In this document: piece by piece, positions 56,019 to 64,000 of the stretch
How positions within the stretch are numbered: the first letter of the stretch is position 1
Layout of the letters: each line of letters starts with the position of its first letter
DNA from: Burkholderiales bacterium 67-32
Lineage (GTDB): Bacteria > Pseudomonadota > Gammaproteobacteria > Burkholderiales > Burkholderiaceae_B
Reading direction: 5' to 3'
DNA: 64,000 nt
Assembly: GCA_001898625.1 (NCBI GenBank)
Contig: MKUP01000022.1
Coordinates: forward strand, 124,001 to 188,000
Translations under genes and position numbers: made by a program
The notes under the pieces: generated by a model
What the model saw: only the letters and a program-made list of their open reading frames with translations
Told to the model about the DNA's origin: nothing
Databases searched by the model: none

Positions 56019-56807
56019 TCAGAGACGCGCGCGATAGGCGGCCGGAGTTTCCCCGAAGGTGCGCTTGAAAAGTCCGATGAACGCACTCGCCGTCGAATAA
56101 CCCAGGTCGAATGCGATGGCCGTCACGGATATTCCTGCCGCGAGCATCTCCAGCGACCGCATCATGCGTGCGCGCTGCCGCCAGGCCGTGAAGTTGAACC
56201 CTGTCTCGGCCACGAATCGCCGGCTCAGGGTGCGTGAACTGACGGCGGCCCACGCCGCCCAGCGCTCGAGGTCCCGATCGTCGGCCGGATCGGCAATCAG
56301 CGCCCGTGCTATGCGCTGCAGGCGCGGATCGTGCGGCAGCGGCAGCCCGAAGGGCTCGACCGGCAGGCTGCGGATCTCGTCGAGAATCACCGCGGCGACG
56401 TGGGCACGGGGCCCGGTCAGCGGCGCTGCGGTCACGGGTTCCCAAGCGCATGCCCGCAGCACCGCTTCCCGCAGCAGGCCGGAGGTTCGAAGGGTGCAGG
56501 GATGCTGCGGCAGATTCGCGCAGGCGGGCTCGGCGACGTAGACGCTCCAGCCATGAAATGGTCCGTGCGACCGGCCCGAATGGGGGGTATGCGGCGGCAG
56601 CCATACGGCGTGGATTGCAGGAACCAGCCACAGACCGTCATCGACTCCCACTGACAGCAGGCCCCGCAGCGACCCGAACAGTTGCCCACGCGCATGTTGG
56701 TGGGGAATGGCGGCCAATTCACCGTCGTGCCGGCCCTGGGCGGCGACCAGGATCGGTCCCTCCGACATATCGAGAAAGTGGCGCAATTGGAGGATGGGAT
56801 CAGACAT
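56019..56807 (-). CDS. AraC family regulator with cupin-like N-terminus
   Basis: 262 aa. C-terminal tandem HTH: DLERWAAWAAVSSRTLSRRFVAETGFNFTAWRQRARMMRSLEML followed by GYSTASAFIGLFKRTFGETPAAYRARL. The N-terminal part (IPHQHARGQLFGSLRGLLSV, AIHAVWLPPHTPH) is a cupin-type sensor. It is divergent from the pyridoxamine-oxidase-like gene and may regulate it. Confidence 0.9.
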   Translation of the reverse strand: MSDPILQLRHFLDMSEGPILVAAQGRHDGELAAIPHQHARGQLFGSLRGLLSVGVDDGLWLVPAIHAVWLPPHTPHSGRSHGPFHGWSVYVAEPACANLPQHPCTLRTSGLLREAVLRACAWEPVTAAPLTGPRAHVAAVILDEIRSLPVEPFGLPLPHDPRLQRIARALIADPADDRDLERWAAWAAVSSRTLSRRFVAETGFNFTAWRQRARMMRSLEMLAAGISVTAIAFDLGYSTASAFIGLFKRTFGETPAAYRARL

Positions 56808-56898
56808 GGCGGATTCAAGCTATCGAATGTCCGATACATTTTACAGCCGCCACATGAAGTCTCCTTAGACTGAAGGCCGTTCATGCAGGAGACCGCCC

Positions 56899-57552
56899 AT
56901 GCGCGCACAAGACATTCTTCCGGACCACTCCGACGAACCCGATCTGGACGCGCTCTATGCGCAGCCATCCGAAAGGATCCAGAAGGCGGTGCTGGACCGC
57001 CTGGTCGATTTTCACGTGGACTACCTCAGGTTTGCCACGTTCTTCTGCCTTGCCACGGGCAGCGGGCGGGGTCTGGATGCCTCGCCCCGTGGCGGCCCGC
57101 CCGGGTTTGTCCACGTGCTCGATTCGCACACGGTCGCTTTTGCCGATTGGCCGGGCAACAATCGCATCGAGTCGATGCGCAATTTGCGGCGCGACGAACG
57201 TCTCGGCATGCTGTTCCTGTTCCCCGGCTTGGAGATCTTCCTGCGCATCAATGGCCGCGGTCGCGTTTCCACGGCCGAAGAACTGCTGACCCGGTTGCGT
57301 GAAGGCGAACGGACACCCAAGACCGCCACTGTGGTGCAGATCGACGAAGTGCTGCTGCATTGTGGCAGGGCCATCAACCGCGCGGGACTCTGGAAGGACA
57401 GCTCCAGGCTCGACCGCCAGGCCCTGCCGACGGTCGGCCGGATGATGGCTTCACTCGCCAAGTTGGGCGATGACCCGGCCGAGATCGGTGATGCGCAGGT
57501 CGAGCAGATCGATGCGCACTACGATCATTCGGTCCGGCACGACCTGTACTGA
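56899..57552 (+). CDS. Pyridoxamine 5'-phosphate oxidase-related flavin protein
   Basis: 217 aa of the split-barrel FMN-binding fold (MSMEG_1061-type PPOX family): FATFFCLATGSGRGLDASPRGGPPGFVHVLDSHTVAFADWPGNNRIESMRNLRRDERLGMLFLFPG. Such proteins bind FMN or F420 and often act on small molecules of unknown identity. Likely regulated by the divergent AraC gene. Confidence 0.87.
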   Translation: MRAQDILPDHSDEPDLDALYAQPSERIQKAVLDRLVDFHVDYLRFATFFCLATGSGRGLDASPRGGPPGFVHVLDSHTVAFADWPGNNRIESMRNLRRDERLGMLFLFPGLEIFLRINGRGRVSTAEELLTRLREGERTPKTATVVQIDEVLLHCGRAINRAGLWKDSSRLDRQALPTVGRMMASLAKLGDDPAEIGDAQVEQIDAHYDHSVRHDLY

Positions 57553-57560
57553 AAACTTGC

Positions 57561-57583
57561 CCGCCGCGCATCGACGGCGGTTT
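57561..57583. terminator. Weak hairpin between convergent genes
   Basis: CCGCCG and CGGCGG around CGCATCGA, followed by TTTGGGC. It lies between the stops of the flavin protein and the RNA methyltransferase; stem is short. Confidence 0.4.
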
Positions 57584-57598
57584 GGGCGAGCTTGACGT

Positions 57599-59083
57599 TC
57601 AGCGGCGGAAACTGCCCTTGACCAGTTGGAAACCGAACAGCCGGCAGGCCAGTGCGCCGTTGTAGACGGGCGTGCGCCGGAACGGATCCAGGCGCAGCTT
57701 GCGGGGGAATTCCATGTCGCTGGTGATGACGTGCAACTGCCAGCCGCCGAATTCCCGCTTGAGCGTGCTGGCCCATTCGGTCCAGAGCTGGCGGTCTTCT
57801 TCCAGGTCCAGGCGTTCCCCGTAGGGCGGGTTGGTGACGAGCCAGCCTGCGCGTTCGTCCAGCGGGCAGGTGTCGCGCGCGTCGGCCACTTCGAAATAGA
57901 CCGCGTCCTCGGTCAGCCCCGCCCGATGGGCATTGTCGCGCGCCGCGTCGATCGCGCGCGGATCAATGTCGGCGCCGGCCAGCTGCATGGGCAGCTCGGG
58001 CAGGATGCGGGCGCGGGCGTCATCCTTCAGGTCGCGCCAGCGGCGGTCCTGGTGGCCGCGCAGGCGTTCGAAGGCGAAGGGGCGGGAGATGCCGGGCGGC
58101 ACGCGCAGGCCCTTGAGCGCGGCCTCGATCAGGATGGTGCCGCTGCCGCAGAAGGGGTCGATCAGCGGCACGTCGGCGGGCCAGCCGGACAGGGCCAGGA
58201 GGCCCGCCGCCAGGTTCTCGCGCAGCGGCGCCTCGCCCTTGTCCAGCCGCCAGCCGCGCTTGAACAGCGATTCGCCGGAGGTGTCCAGGTAGAGCGTGGC
58301 GCTGGTTTCGTCCAGGAAAGCATGCACGCGCGCATCGGGCCGCACGGTATCGATGCTGGGGCGTTCCCCCTCGAGCTCGCGCAGGCGATCGCAGATGCCG
58401 TCCTTGACCCGCAGGTTGCAGAACTGCAGGCTCTTCATCGGGCTGCGAACGGCCGAGGTGTCCACGCGCAGGGTCTGCTCGGCGCCGAACCAGCGCTCCC
58501 AGGGGGTGGCGCGGGCCAGTTCCAGCAGTTCGTCCTCGTCGCGCACGATGCCGTGCGCGACCTGGACTAGGACGCGGGTGGCCAGCCGCGACTCCAGGTT
58601 GGCGCGCATCATACCGTTCCAGTCGGCCGTGAAATGGGCGCCGGCGCGGCCGGGGTGGGCATCGTCGTAGCCCAGCGCATGCAGCTCGTCGACCAGAGCA
58701 TGTTCCAGGCCCTGCGGGCAGGGGGCGAACATGGCGAAGACCTCGGCCTGCGTGCCGCGAGGCCGCCGTTCCGTCCGCGGCTCGGCCGCGGGGGCTGGGG
58801 CGGGGCGGCCCGCGTGCCGCTCGCGCCGGCGGGCAACAGGCTCGTCGTCGCGTCGCGGCTGCGGTTTGCGGGGCGGCGCGTCGGGAGCCTGCCTCGGCTC
58901 ATCCGCAGCGGCGGGCTGCTTGCCGCCTTCGAGCGCCGCCCGTGCCACGCGATGAGCACGCGGGCCCGACCGGCTGCGCCGGTCGGTGTCCTGCGGGTCG
59001 CCGGACTGCCGCGGGCGGGTGCCGGTGGGGAGGGAAAGCGTCGGTTTCTTGCGCTCGGGAGTATCGGACAAGACGTGGGCCAA
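57599..59083 (-). CDS. THUMP-domain class I RNA methyltransferase (RlmL/RlmK-N-like)
   Basis: 494 aa. THUMP region (about residues 115-215, from MFAPCPQGLEHALVDEL), then the MTase core with LIDPFCGSGTILIEAALKG and NPPYGERLDLEEDR (the NPPY catalytic site for N2-methylguanine). Homologous to the N-terminal half of E. coli RlmL. The first ~115 residues are an Arg/Pro/Ala-rich low-complexity stretch with no ATG; the frame opens at a TTG at 59083, and a second TTG at 59071 (giving SDTPERKKPTLSLP) is equally possible. Adjacent to hemJ-like gene with no gap. Confidence 0.85.
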   Translation of the reverse strand: MAHVLSDTPERKKPTLSLPTGTRPRQSGDPQDTDRRSRSGPRAHRVARAALEGGKQPAAADEPRQAPDAPPRKPQPRRDDEPVARRRERHAGRPAPAPAAEPRTERRPRGTQAEVFAMFAPCPQGLEHALVDELHALGYDDAHPGRAGAHFTADWNGMMRANLESRLATRVLVQVAHGIVRDEDELLELARATPWERWFGAEQTLRVDTSAVRSPMKSLQFCNLRVKDGICDRLRELEGERPSIDTVRPDARVHAFLDETSATLYLDTSGESLFKRGWRLDKGEAPLRENLAAGLLALSGWPADVPLIDPFCGSGTILIEAALKGLRVPPGISRPFAFERLRGHQDRRWRDLKDDARARILPELPMQLAGADIDPRAIDAARDNAHRAGLTEDAVYFEVADARDTCPLDERAGWLVTNPPYGERLDLEEDRQLWTEWASTLKREFGGWQLHVITSDMEFPRKLRLDPFRRTPVYNGALACRLFGFQLVKGSFRR

Positions 59084-59506
59084 TCAGAAGGGTTTGACGA
59101 CAACGAGGACGGTGGCGGCCAGCAGCAGCAGCACGGGAACCTCGTTGAACCAGCGGTAGAACACGTGGGACCGGGCGTTGCGGCCGGCCTCGAACTTGCG
59201 CAGCAGGCTGCCACAGGCATGGTGGTAGCCGATGACCAGCACGACCACGGCCAGCTTGGCGTGCATCCAGCCGTTGCCGGGGCCGCGGCCTATACCATAG
59301 CCCACATACAGCCACAGGCCCAGCAGGACGGCCGGCACGGCCAGGATGGTTGTGAAGCGGAACAGCCGGCGCGCCATGCCCAGCAGCCGCGTGGCGGCGG
59401 CCGCGTTGGTTTCCTGCGCCAGGTTGACGAAGATGCGCGGCAGGTAGAACAGGCCGGCGAACCACGAGGCGACGAAGACGATGTGAAAAGCTTTCACCCA
59501 CAGCAT
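59084..59506 (-). CDS. HemJ/CopD-like membrane protein
   Basis: 140 aa with four hydrophobic segments; KAFHIVFVASWFAGLFYLPRIFVNLA and GNGWMHAKLAVVVLVIGYHHACG contain the conserved His/Lys residues of HemJ, the heme-pathway protoporphyrinogen oxidase of many proteobacteria lacking HemG/HemY. ATG at 59506 fits the family size; the frame is open further upstream. Confidence 0.85.
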   Translation of the reverse strand: MLWVKAFHIVFVASWFAGLFYLPRIFVNLAQETNAAAATRLLGMARRLFRFTTILAVPAVLLGLWLYVGYGIGRGPGNGWMHAKLAVVVLVIGYHHACGSLLRKFEAGRNARSHVFYRWFNEVPVLLLLAATVLVVVKPF

Positions 59507-59606
59507 AAGCGCTTCCTTGTCGATGCATGCATGCCGCCAGGGCGGCGGGATCGGGCGGCGGAGCGGGCCGTCGGGCCCTGGCCGCCGCATGGTGTCGGGC
59601 GTGGCG

Positions 59607-60872
59607 TCAGCCCCGCGTCTGGCCGTCGCCGGTCAGAATCCATTTAAGCGTGGTCAGCCCTTCCAGTCCGACCGGACCGCGGGCGTGCAGCTTGTTGGTC
59701 GAGATGCCGATCTCGGCGCCCAGGCCGTATTCGTAGCCATCGGCGAAACAGGTCGGCAGGTTGACGTAGACCGAGCTCGAGTCGACCTCGCGCTGGAAGC
59801 GGCGGGCGGCGGACAGGTTCTCGGTGACGATGGAGTCGGTGTGCTGGGAGCCGTGGGCCTCGATGTGGCCAATGGCCTGGCCCAGGTCGTCCACCACTTT
59901 GATCGACAGGATGGGGCCCAGGTATTCGGTGTCCCAGTCTTCCTCGGCCGCCGGCACGGCCTGCGGCACGAGCGCGCGGGTGCGCTCGCAGCCCCGCATC
60001 TCGACGCCGTGTCCGGCAAACGCCTGTCCCATCGCGGGCAGGAAGGCCGCCGCCACGTCGGCATGGACCAGCAGGGTTTCCATCGAGCCGCAGATGCCGT
60101 AGCGGTAGGTCTTGGCGTTGAACGCGATGGTGTGGGCCTTGGCCAGGTCGGCGTCGCGGTCGACGTAGACGTGGCAGATGCCGTCCAGGTGCTTGATGAC
60201 CGGCACCCGCGCTTCCTCGGACAGGCGCTTGATCAGCCCCTTGCCGCCTCGGGGAACGATGACGTCCACGTATTCGGTCATGGTGGCGAGCTTGCCCACG
60301 GCAGCCCGGTCGGTGGTCTCGACTACCTGCACGGCGTCGGCGGGCAGGCCGGCGGCTTCCAGGCCCGCGCGCACGATGCGGCCCAGCGCGGTGTTGGAAT
60401 GGATGGCTTCCGAACCGCCGCGCAGGATGGTGGCGTTGCCCGATTTCAGGCACAGCGCGGCCGCGTCGATGGTGACGTTGGGGCGCGATTCGTAGACGAT
60501 GGCGATGACGCCCAGCGGGACCCGCATGCGGGCCACCTGCATGCCGTTCGGCCGCGTGCGGGTCTCGGTCAGCTCGCCCACGGGGTCGGGCATGGCGGCG
60601 ATCTGTTCCAGGCCGGCGGCCATCAGCCCCAGGGCCTTGTCGGACAGCGTCAGGCGGTCCACCAGGGCCGCGTCCAGTCCATTGGCCCGGGCCGCTTCCA
60701 GATCCTTGGCGTTTTCCGCCTGGAGCCAGTCCTTGCGGTCGCGCAGGCCGGCCGCCATGGCGCGCAGCGCGGCGGCCTTGGCGCGGTCGTCGGCGCGCGC
60801 GACCTGCCGGGCGGCGGCGCGGGCGCTGGCGCCGATCCGGCGCATGGTTTGGTCGAGCGTAGAGGTATCCAT
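59607..60872 (-). CDS. proA: Gamma-glutamyl phosphate reductase
   Basis: 421 aa, ALDH fold. [32 protein letters not shown] and the Cys of [15 protein letters not shown] (the nucleophile region), ending [31 protein letters not shown]. Makes glutamate semialdehyde in proline synthesis. Ordered after holA as in many beta-proteobacteria. Confidence 0.96.
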   Translation of the reverse strand: MDTSTLDQTMRRIGASARAAARQVARADDRAKAAALRAMAAGLRDRKDWLQAENAKDLEAARANGLDAALVDRLTLSDKALGLMAAGLEQIAAMPDPVGELTETRTRPNGMQVARMRVPLGVIAIVYESRPNVTIDAAALCLKSGNATILRGGSEAIHSNTALGRIVRAGLEAAGLPADAVQVVETTDRAAVGKLATMTEYVDVIVPRGGKGLIKRLSEEARVPVIKHLDGICHVYVDRDADLAKAHTIAFNAKTYRYGICGSMETLLVHADVAAAFLPAMGQAFAGHGVEMRGCERTRALVPQAVPAAEEDWDTEYLGPILSIKVVDDLGQAIGHIEAHGSQHTDSIVTENLSAARRFQREVDSSSVYVNLPTCFADGYEYGLGAEIGISTNKLHARGPVGLEGLTTLKWILTGDGQTRG

Positions 60873-60900
60873 CCGTATGAATCGCAGGGGGCGGGGCGCC

Positions 60901-61935
60901 TCAGGCCGCGAGCCTGAGCGCCAGCCGCGTGATTTCGTGCCACGGGTCCGGGAGGCGTCCCGGAACACGCAGTCCTTTGATGATCTTGTCCACTTCGTGG
61001 GCGTGGTGGACGGCGGCGGTCCAGGCCTGGGGGGGCAGTCGTTTGAGTGCCTGGTTGGCCAATTGTTCATGCGTACCGAAAAAACGCAGCGTGCGCATCA
61101 GCGCCGGCACGCTTTGCCCCTGCTGCCCGGCCTGGGCCAGGCGGGCCAGCAGGCGGATTTCCTCGCCCACCGCCCACAGCACCAGTGGCAGGGCCTCGCC
61201 CTCGGCGCGCAGGCCTTCGATCAGGCGCACCATGCGCTTGCCGTCGCCCGCCAGCATGGCGTCGCGCAGCTTGAAGACGTCGTAGCGCGCCACGTTCATG
61301 ACCGCGTCCTGCACCTGTTCCAGCGTCAGCGCGCCTTCGGGATACAGCAGGCCGAGCTTGAGGATTTCCTGGTGCGCGGCCAGCAGGTTGCCTTCGACGC
61401 GGTCGGCCAGCCATTGCAGGACCTCGGCGCCGGCGCGCTGCTTCTGCCGTGCCAGCCGCTCGCCCACCCAGCCGGGCAGCATCGGCCGTTCGATGGTGGG
61501 CACGTCCACGACCATGCCATGTTCGGCCAGCGCCGAGAACCAGGCCGACGCGCGGGTGGTCTTGTCCAGCTTGGGCAGCATCACCACCGTGACGCAGTCG
61601 CCCTGCTGGCCCGGCGCCTGCCGGGCCAGCCGCGCGATCACTTCGCCACCGGTCTTGCCGGGCTTGCCCGTGGGGATCTTCAATTCCAGCAGCCGGCGGT
61701 CGCCGAACAGCGAGATCGACTGCGACGCGCTCAGCAGTGCGTTCCAGTCGCTGCGCGCATCCGCCACCACCGTTTCCCGTTCCGTGAACCCGCCGGCCGT
61801 GGCCGCCACCCGCAAGGCGTCGCAGGCCTCGATCACGAGCAGGGGCTCATCACCGGTCACCGTATATAGCGGTTCCAACTGCTCGCCCGCCCGCTGAAGC
61901 TGGGCGATGAGTTGTTCGGGACGCAATTGCCTCAT
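60901..61935 (-). CDS. holA: DNA polymerase III delta subunit
   Basis: 344 aa. [42 protein letters not shown] at the start and [28 protein letters not shown] in the middle match HolA, the clamp-loader subunit that opens the beta clamp. It lies in the leuS-lptE-holA-proA arrangement with repeat copy D upstream. Confidence 0.95.
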   Translation of the reverse strand: MRQLRPEQLIAQLQRAGEQLEPLYTVTGDEPLLVIEACDALRVAATAGGFTERETVVADARSDWNALLSASQSISLFGDRRLLELKIPTGKPGKTGGEVIARLARQAPGQQGDCVTVVMLPKLDKTTRASAWFSALAEHGMVVDVPTIERPMLPGWVGERLARQKQRAGAEVLQWLADRVEGNLLAAHQEILKLGLLYPEGALTLEQVQDAVMNVARYDVFKLRDAMLAGDGKRMVRLIEGLRAEGEALPLVLWAVGEEIRLLARLAQAGQQGQSVPALMRTLRFFGTHEQLANQALKRLPPQAWTAAVHHAHEVDKIIKGLRVPGRLPDPWHEITRLALRLAA

Positions 61936-61994
61936 GGCGTGCCTCCAACGGACCGATGAGCACCGAGGCCGACGGCGAGATCGCGCCGCTGTGA

Positions 61995-62076
61995 CCCAGG
62001 ATGCGGTGGATCCGGCTCCGCCGGTCCACTCGCATCGCCCCCTGGGGGGCGCGCGAAGCGCGTAGGGGGGGGCCTC
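61995..62076 (+). repeat. Three-hairpin dispersed element, copy D
   Basis: Lies between lptE (stop 10 bp away) and holA. Hairpin 1 arms GATGCGGTGGATCCGGC and GCCGGTCCACTCGCATC, hairpin 2 CGCCCCC-TG-GGGGGCG, hairpin 3 GCGCGAAGCGC. The C8 run abuts lptE. One base of hairpin 1 differs from copy E at the bulge-adjacent pair. Confidence 0.9.
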
Positions 62077-62086
62077 ATCTTCTTCA

Positions 62087-62626
62087 TCAACTGGGTTGCT
62101 TGGTCTCGACCGCGGCCATGCGGCGCAGTACCTGCTGCACGGTTTCGTTCTGCATGTCGCGATACAGCAGGTTGGCTTCGGAGTCCTTGGCCAGGGTGTT
62201 CGCGTCGCTGAAGGTCAGGTCGCGCTTGAGCGCGATGGTCGTGGGCGGGATGTAGTCCTGGCCCTTGCCGTCGTGGACGCGGAAGGCGAACAGGTAGCGC
62301 AGCTCGAATTCGCGCACACGGCCCGAGGCGTCCAGCGACAGGATGCTGCGCTCGCGCGTTTCCTGCAGGATCTGCAACTGCGCTTCCGCCGTCTTGGGAT
62401 CCTCGACGATGCGCGTATTGGTCGTGTTGCGCACGTAGCGGCGCAATTGCGCGCCAAGCTCGGAGGTATCGGCGGCGCCGATGTAGAGCGTGGAGAAGGG
62501 CAGGTCGGCCGTGCCCCGCAGCGCGAAGCCGCAGCCCGCCAGAAGTGCCAGCCCGCCGCTTGCCGCGGCTTGCAGCAGCATACGGCGTCGCGTATCAGCA
62601 GAGGACGAAGAGGACAACGGTTTCAT
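62087..62626 (-). CDS. lptE: LPS-assembly lipoprotein LptE
   Basis: 179 aa. Signal peptide with lipobox LLAGCGFALRG (Cys about 32; RRR precedes the hydrophobic core), followed by STLYIGAADTSELGAQLRRYVRNTTNTRIVEDPKTAEAQLQIL. LptE plugs the LptD barrel and delivers LPS to the surface. ATG at 62626 preferred. Gene order leuS-lptE-holA is conserved. Confidence 0.92.
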   Translation of the reverse strand: MKPLSSSSSADTRRRMLLQAAASGGLALLAGCGFALRGTADLPFSTLYIGAADTSELGAQLRRYVRNTTNTRIVEDPKTAEAQLQILQETRERSILSLDASGRVREFELRYLFAFRVHDGKGQDYIPPTTIALKRDLTFSDANTLAKDSEANLLYRDMQNETVQQVLRRMAAVETKQPS

Positions 62627-62672
62627 GCCAGTTTCCAAATCAAGACTTCACCAACGAAGCCCGTTGAGTTTC

Positions 62673-62757
62673 CCCAGGATGCGGTGGATCCGGCTCTGCC
62701 GGTCCACCCGCATCGCCCCCTGGGGGGCGCGCGTAAGCGCGTAGGGGGGGGCAGCCT
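62673..62757 (+). repeat. Three-hairpin dispersed element, copy E
   Basis: Ends adjacent to the leuS stop codon. Hairpin 1 arms at 62678-62694 (GATGCGGTGGATCCGGC) and 62698-62714 (GCCGGTCCACCCGCATC) around TCT; hairpin 3 is GCGC-GTAA-GCGC and is followed by GTAGGGGGGGG. Most complete copy and the reference for the consensus. Confidence 0.9.
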
Positions 62758-64000
62758 CTAGCCCACCACGTTGACGAGTTTGCCAGGGACAACGATAACG
62801 CGTTTGGGGGGACGTCCTTCCAGGAACCTACCCACGGCTTCATGCGCGACGGCCAGGGCTTCGATCGCGGCCTTGTCGGCGCTGCTGGGCACCGACAACG
62901 AACCGCGCAGCTTGCCGTTCACCTGCAGCATCAGCTCGACCTCGTCGGTCACGAGCGCGGCCTCGTCCAACCGGGGCCAGGGCGCGTCCAGCAGGTCGCC
63001 ATGGGCTTGGCCGTAGCCCAGATCGAGCCAGGCCTGCCAGGTCAGGTGCGGCACGATGGGGTAGAGCACCGACAACAGGATGCGCGTGCCTTCGGCCAGC
63101 GCGGCGTCGCCGGTCTCGCCCTCGAGCTTGGCGTCCTCCAGCGTGTTCAGCAGCTTCATGCTGGCCGAGACCACGGTGTTGTACTGGATGCGCTGGTAGT
63201 CGTAGTCGGCCTGCTTCAGGATGGCATGGACGTCGCGGCGCAGCAGTTTGACGGCCTGGCTGGCGGACGACCAGTCGGCCGGCGCGGGGCGGCCCAGCGC
63301 CGCCTGGATGCGTTCGCGGTTTGCATGGCAGAAGGACCACAGGCGGCGCAGGAAGCGGTGCGCGCCGTCCACGCCCGAACCCGACCACTCCAGGGTCTGT
63401 TCGGGCGGGCTCGCGAACATCACGAACAGCCGCGCCGTGTCGGCCCCCTGGGTGTCGATCAGCGACTGCGGGTCGACACCGTTGTTCTTGGATTTGGACA
63501 TCGTGCCCACGCCGCCATAGTCCACCGGCGAGCCGTCGGCCTTGAGCTTGGCGCCCACGATGGCACCCTTGGCGTCGTAGAGGTTCTCGACCTCGTCGGG
63601 CCAGAAGTATTCGATGCCGCCTTTCTCGTTCCTGCGCGAATAGATGTGGTTGAGCACCATGCCCTGCGTCAGCAGCTTGACGAAGGGTTCGCCGAACTTG
63701 ACCAGGCCCATGTCGCGCATCACCTTGGTCCAGAAGCGGGCGTACAACAGGTGCAGCACGGCGTGCTCGATACCGCCGATGTACTGGTCCATCGGCATCC
63801 AGTAATCGTTGCGCTCGTCGACCATCGCGGCGTCGTTGCCCGGCGAGGTATAGCGCATGAAGTACCAGGACGAATCCACGAAGGTGTCCATGGTGTCGGT
63901 CTCGCGCCGGGCGGGCTTGCCGCACTGAGGGCAGACGCACTTCAGGAACGATTCGCTTTTGGCCAGCGGATTGCCGCTGCCGTCCGGGATCAGGTCCTCG
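62758..64000 (-). CDS. leuS: Leucyl-tRNA synthetase, C-terminal part (5' end beyond window)
   Basis: The visible 413 residues include [33 protein letters not shown] (zinc-like and class-I catalytic surroundings), the KMSKS loop as [13 protein letters not shown], the anticodon-binding helix region and the C-terminal LVNVVG domain. The enzyme charges tRNA-Leu. The start lies to the right of 64000. Ends directly at repeat copy E. Confidence 0.96.
   Translation of the reverse strand, partial: EDLIPDGSGNPLAKSESFLKCVCPQCGKPARRETDTMDTFVDSSWYFMRYTSPGNDAAMVDERNDYWMPMDQYIGGIEHAVLHLLYARFWTKVMRDMGLVKFGEPFVKLLTQGMVLNHIYSRRNEKGGIEYFWPDEVENLYDAKGAIVGAKLKADGSPVDYGGVGTMSKSKNNGVDPQSLIDTQGADTARLFVMFASPPEQTLEWSGSGVDGAHRFLRRLWSFCHANRERIQAALGRPAPADWSSASQAVKLLRRDVHAILKQADYDYQRIQYNTVVSASMKLLNTLEDAKLEGETGDAALAEGTRILLSVLYPIVPHLTWQAWLDLGYGQAHGDLLDAPWPRLDEAALVTDEVELMLQVNGKLRGSLSVPSSADKAAIEALAVAHEAVGRFLEGRPPKRVIVVPGKLVNVVG

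Overview
The window is high-GC (about two-thirds G+C) chromosomal DNA of a beta-proteobacterium, most likely the family Alcaligenaceae (Bordetella/Achromobacter group). Supporting points are several conserved gene orders (rpsP-rimM-trmD-rplS, yebC-purD-hemF-nadD-rsfS-rlmH-maf-rng, leuS-lptE-holA-proA), two Bug-type tripartite-tricarboxylate substrate-binding proteins, neisserial-type porin, FCD-type GntR regulators, a short H-NS/BpH3-like protein and numerous aromatic-catabolism genes. I see no tRNA or rRNA gene, no insertion sequence or phage, and no CRISPR array. Genus assignment is inference from gene content only.

Layout: 1-5.7 kb holds a porin (cut by the left edge), a Bug receptor, a GntR regulator, an esterase, a radical SAM gene directly behind a near-perfect LexA (SOS) box, and a small membrane protein. 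5.8-10.8 kb is the S16-RimM-TrmD-L19 ribosomal operon, then a CoA-pyrophosphatase, a CbiB-like protein and two small hypothetical/DUF genes. 10.9-15.9 kb is an aromatic-catabolism cluster (Bug receptor, FAD hydroxylase, extradiol-type dioxygenase, GlcG-like protein) with a divergent LysR regulator. 16.1-17.3 kb has a thioesterase and a HigBA toxin-antitoxin locus whose toxin is frameshifted in a run of seven C. 17.4-24.1 kb is a long housekeeping cluster on the minus strand.

24.3-31.9 kb contains a HerA-like ATPase and a MarR-controlled three-component EmrAB-type efflux system, followed by a lipoprotein amidase. 32-36.5 kb holds upp, a quinone oxidoreductase, an LpxO-like hydroxylase, an MFS transporter and a GntR regulator. 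36.9-39.6 kb is a two-gene operon pairing a Rieske oxygenase with a glutamine-synthetase-like ligase, suggestive of catabolism of an amine. fbp and pepN follow. 43.5-55.5 kb carries a TetR repressor and, 4.6 kb away, a full RND efflux operon; the two have matching palindromic operators although they are separated by DMT, H-NS-like, YaeQ, cyclopropane synthase and metalloprotease genes. 55.6-64 kb ends with a small unknown gene, an AraC/flavin-oxidase-like pair, an RNA methyltransferase, HemJ-like protein, ProA, HolA, LptE and most of LeuS.

The most striking unexplained signal is a dispersed element of about 83 bp present five times (15.86, 16.04, 19.62, 61.99 and 62.67 kb). Every copy begins within 0-11 bases after a stop codon, always in the same orientation relative to that gene, and folds into three consecutive hairpins. 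Paired positions covary between copies, and the largest hairpin keeps two single-base bulges in the same places. Two copies face each other between convergent genes and, with a central hairpin, build a 254-bp imperfect palindrome.
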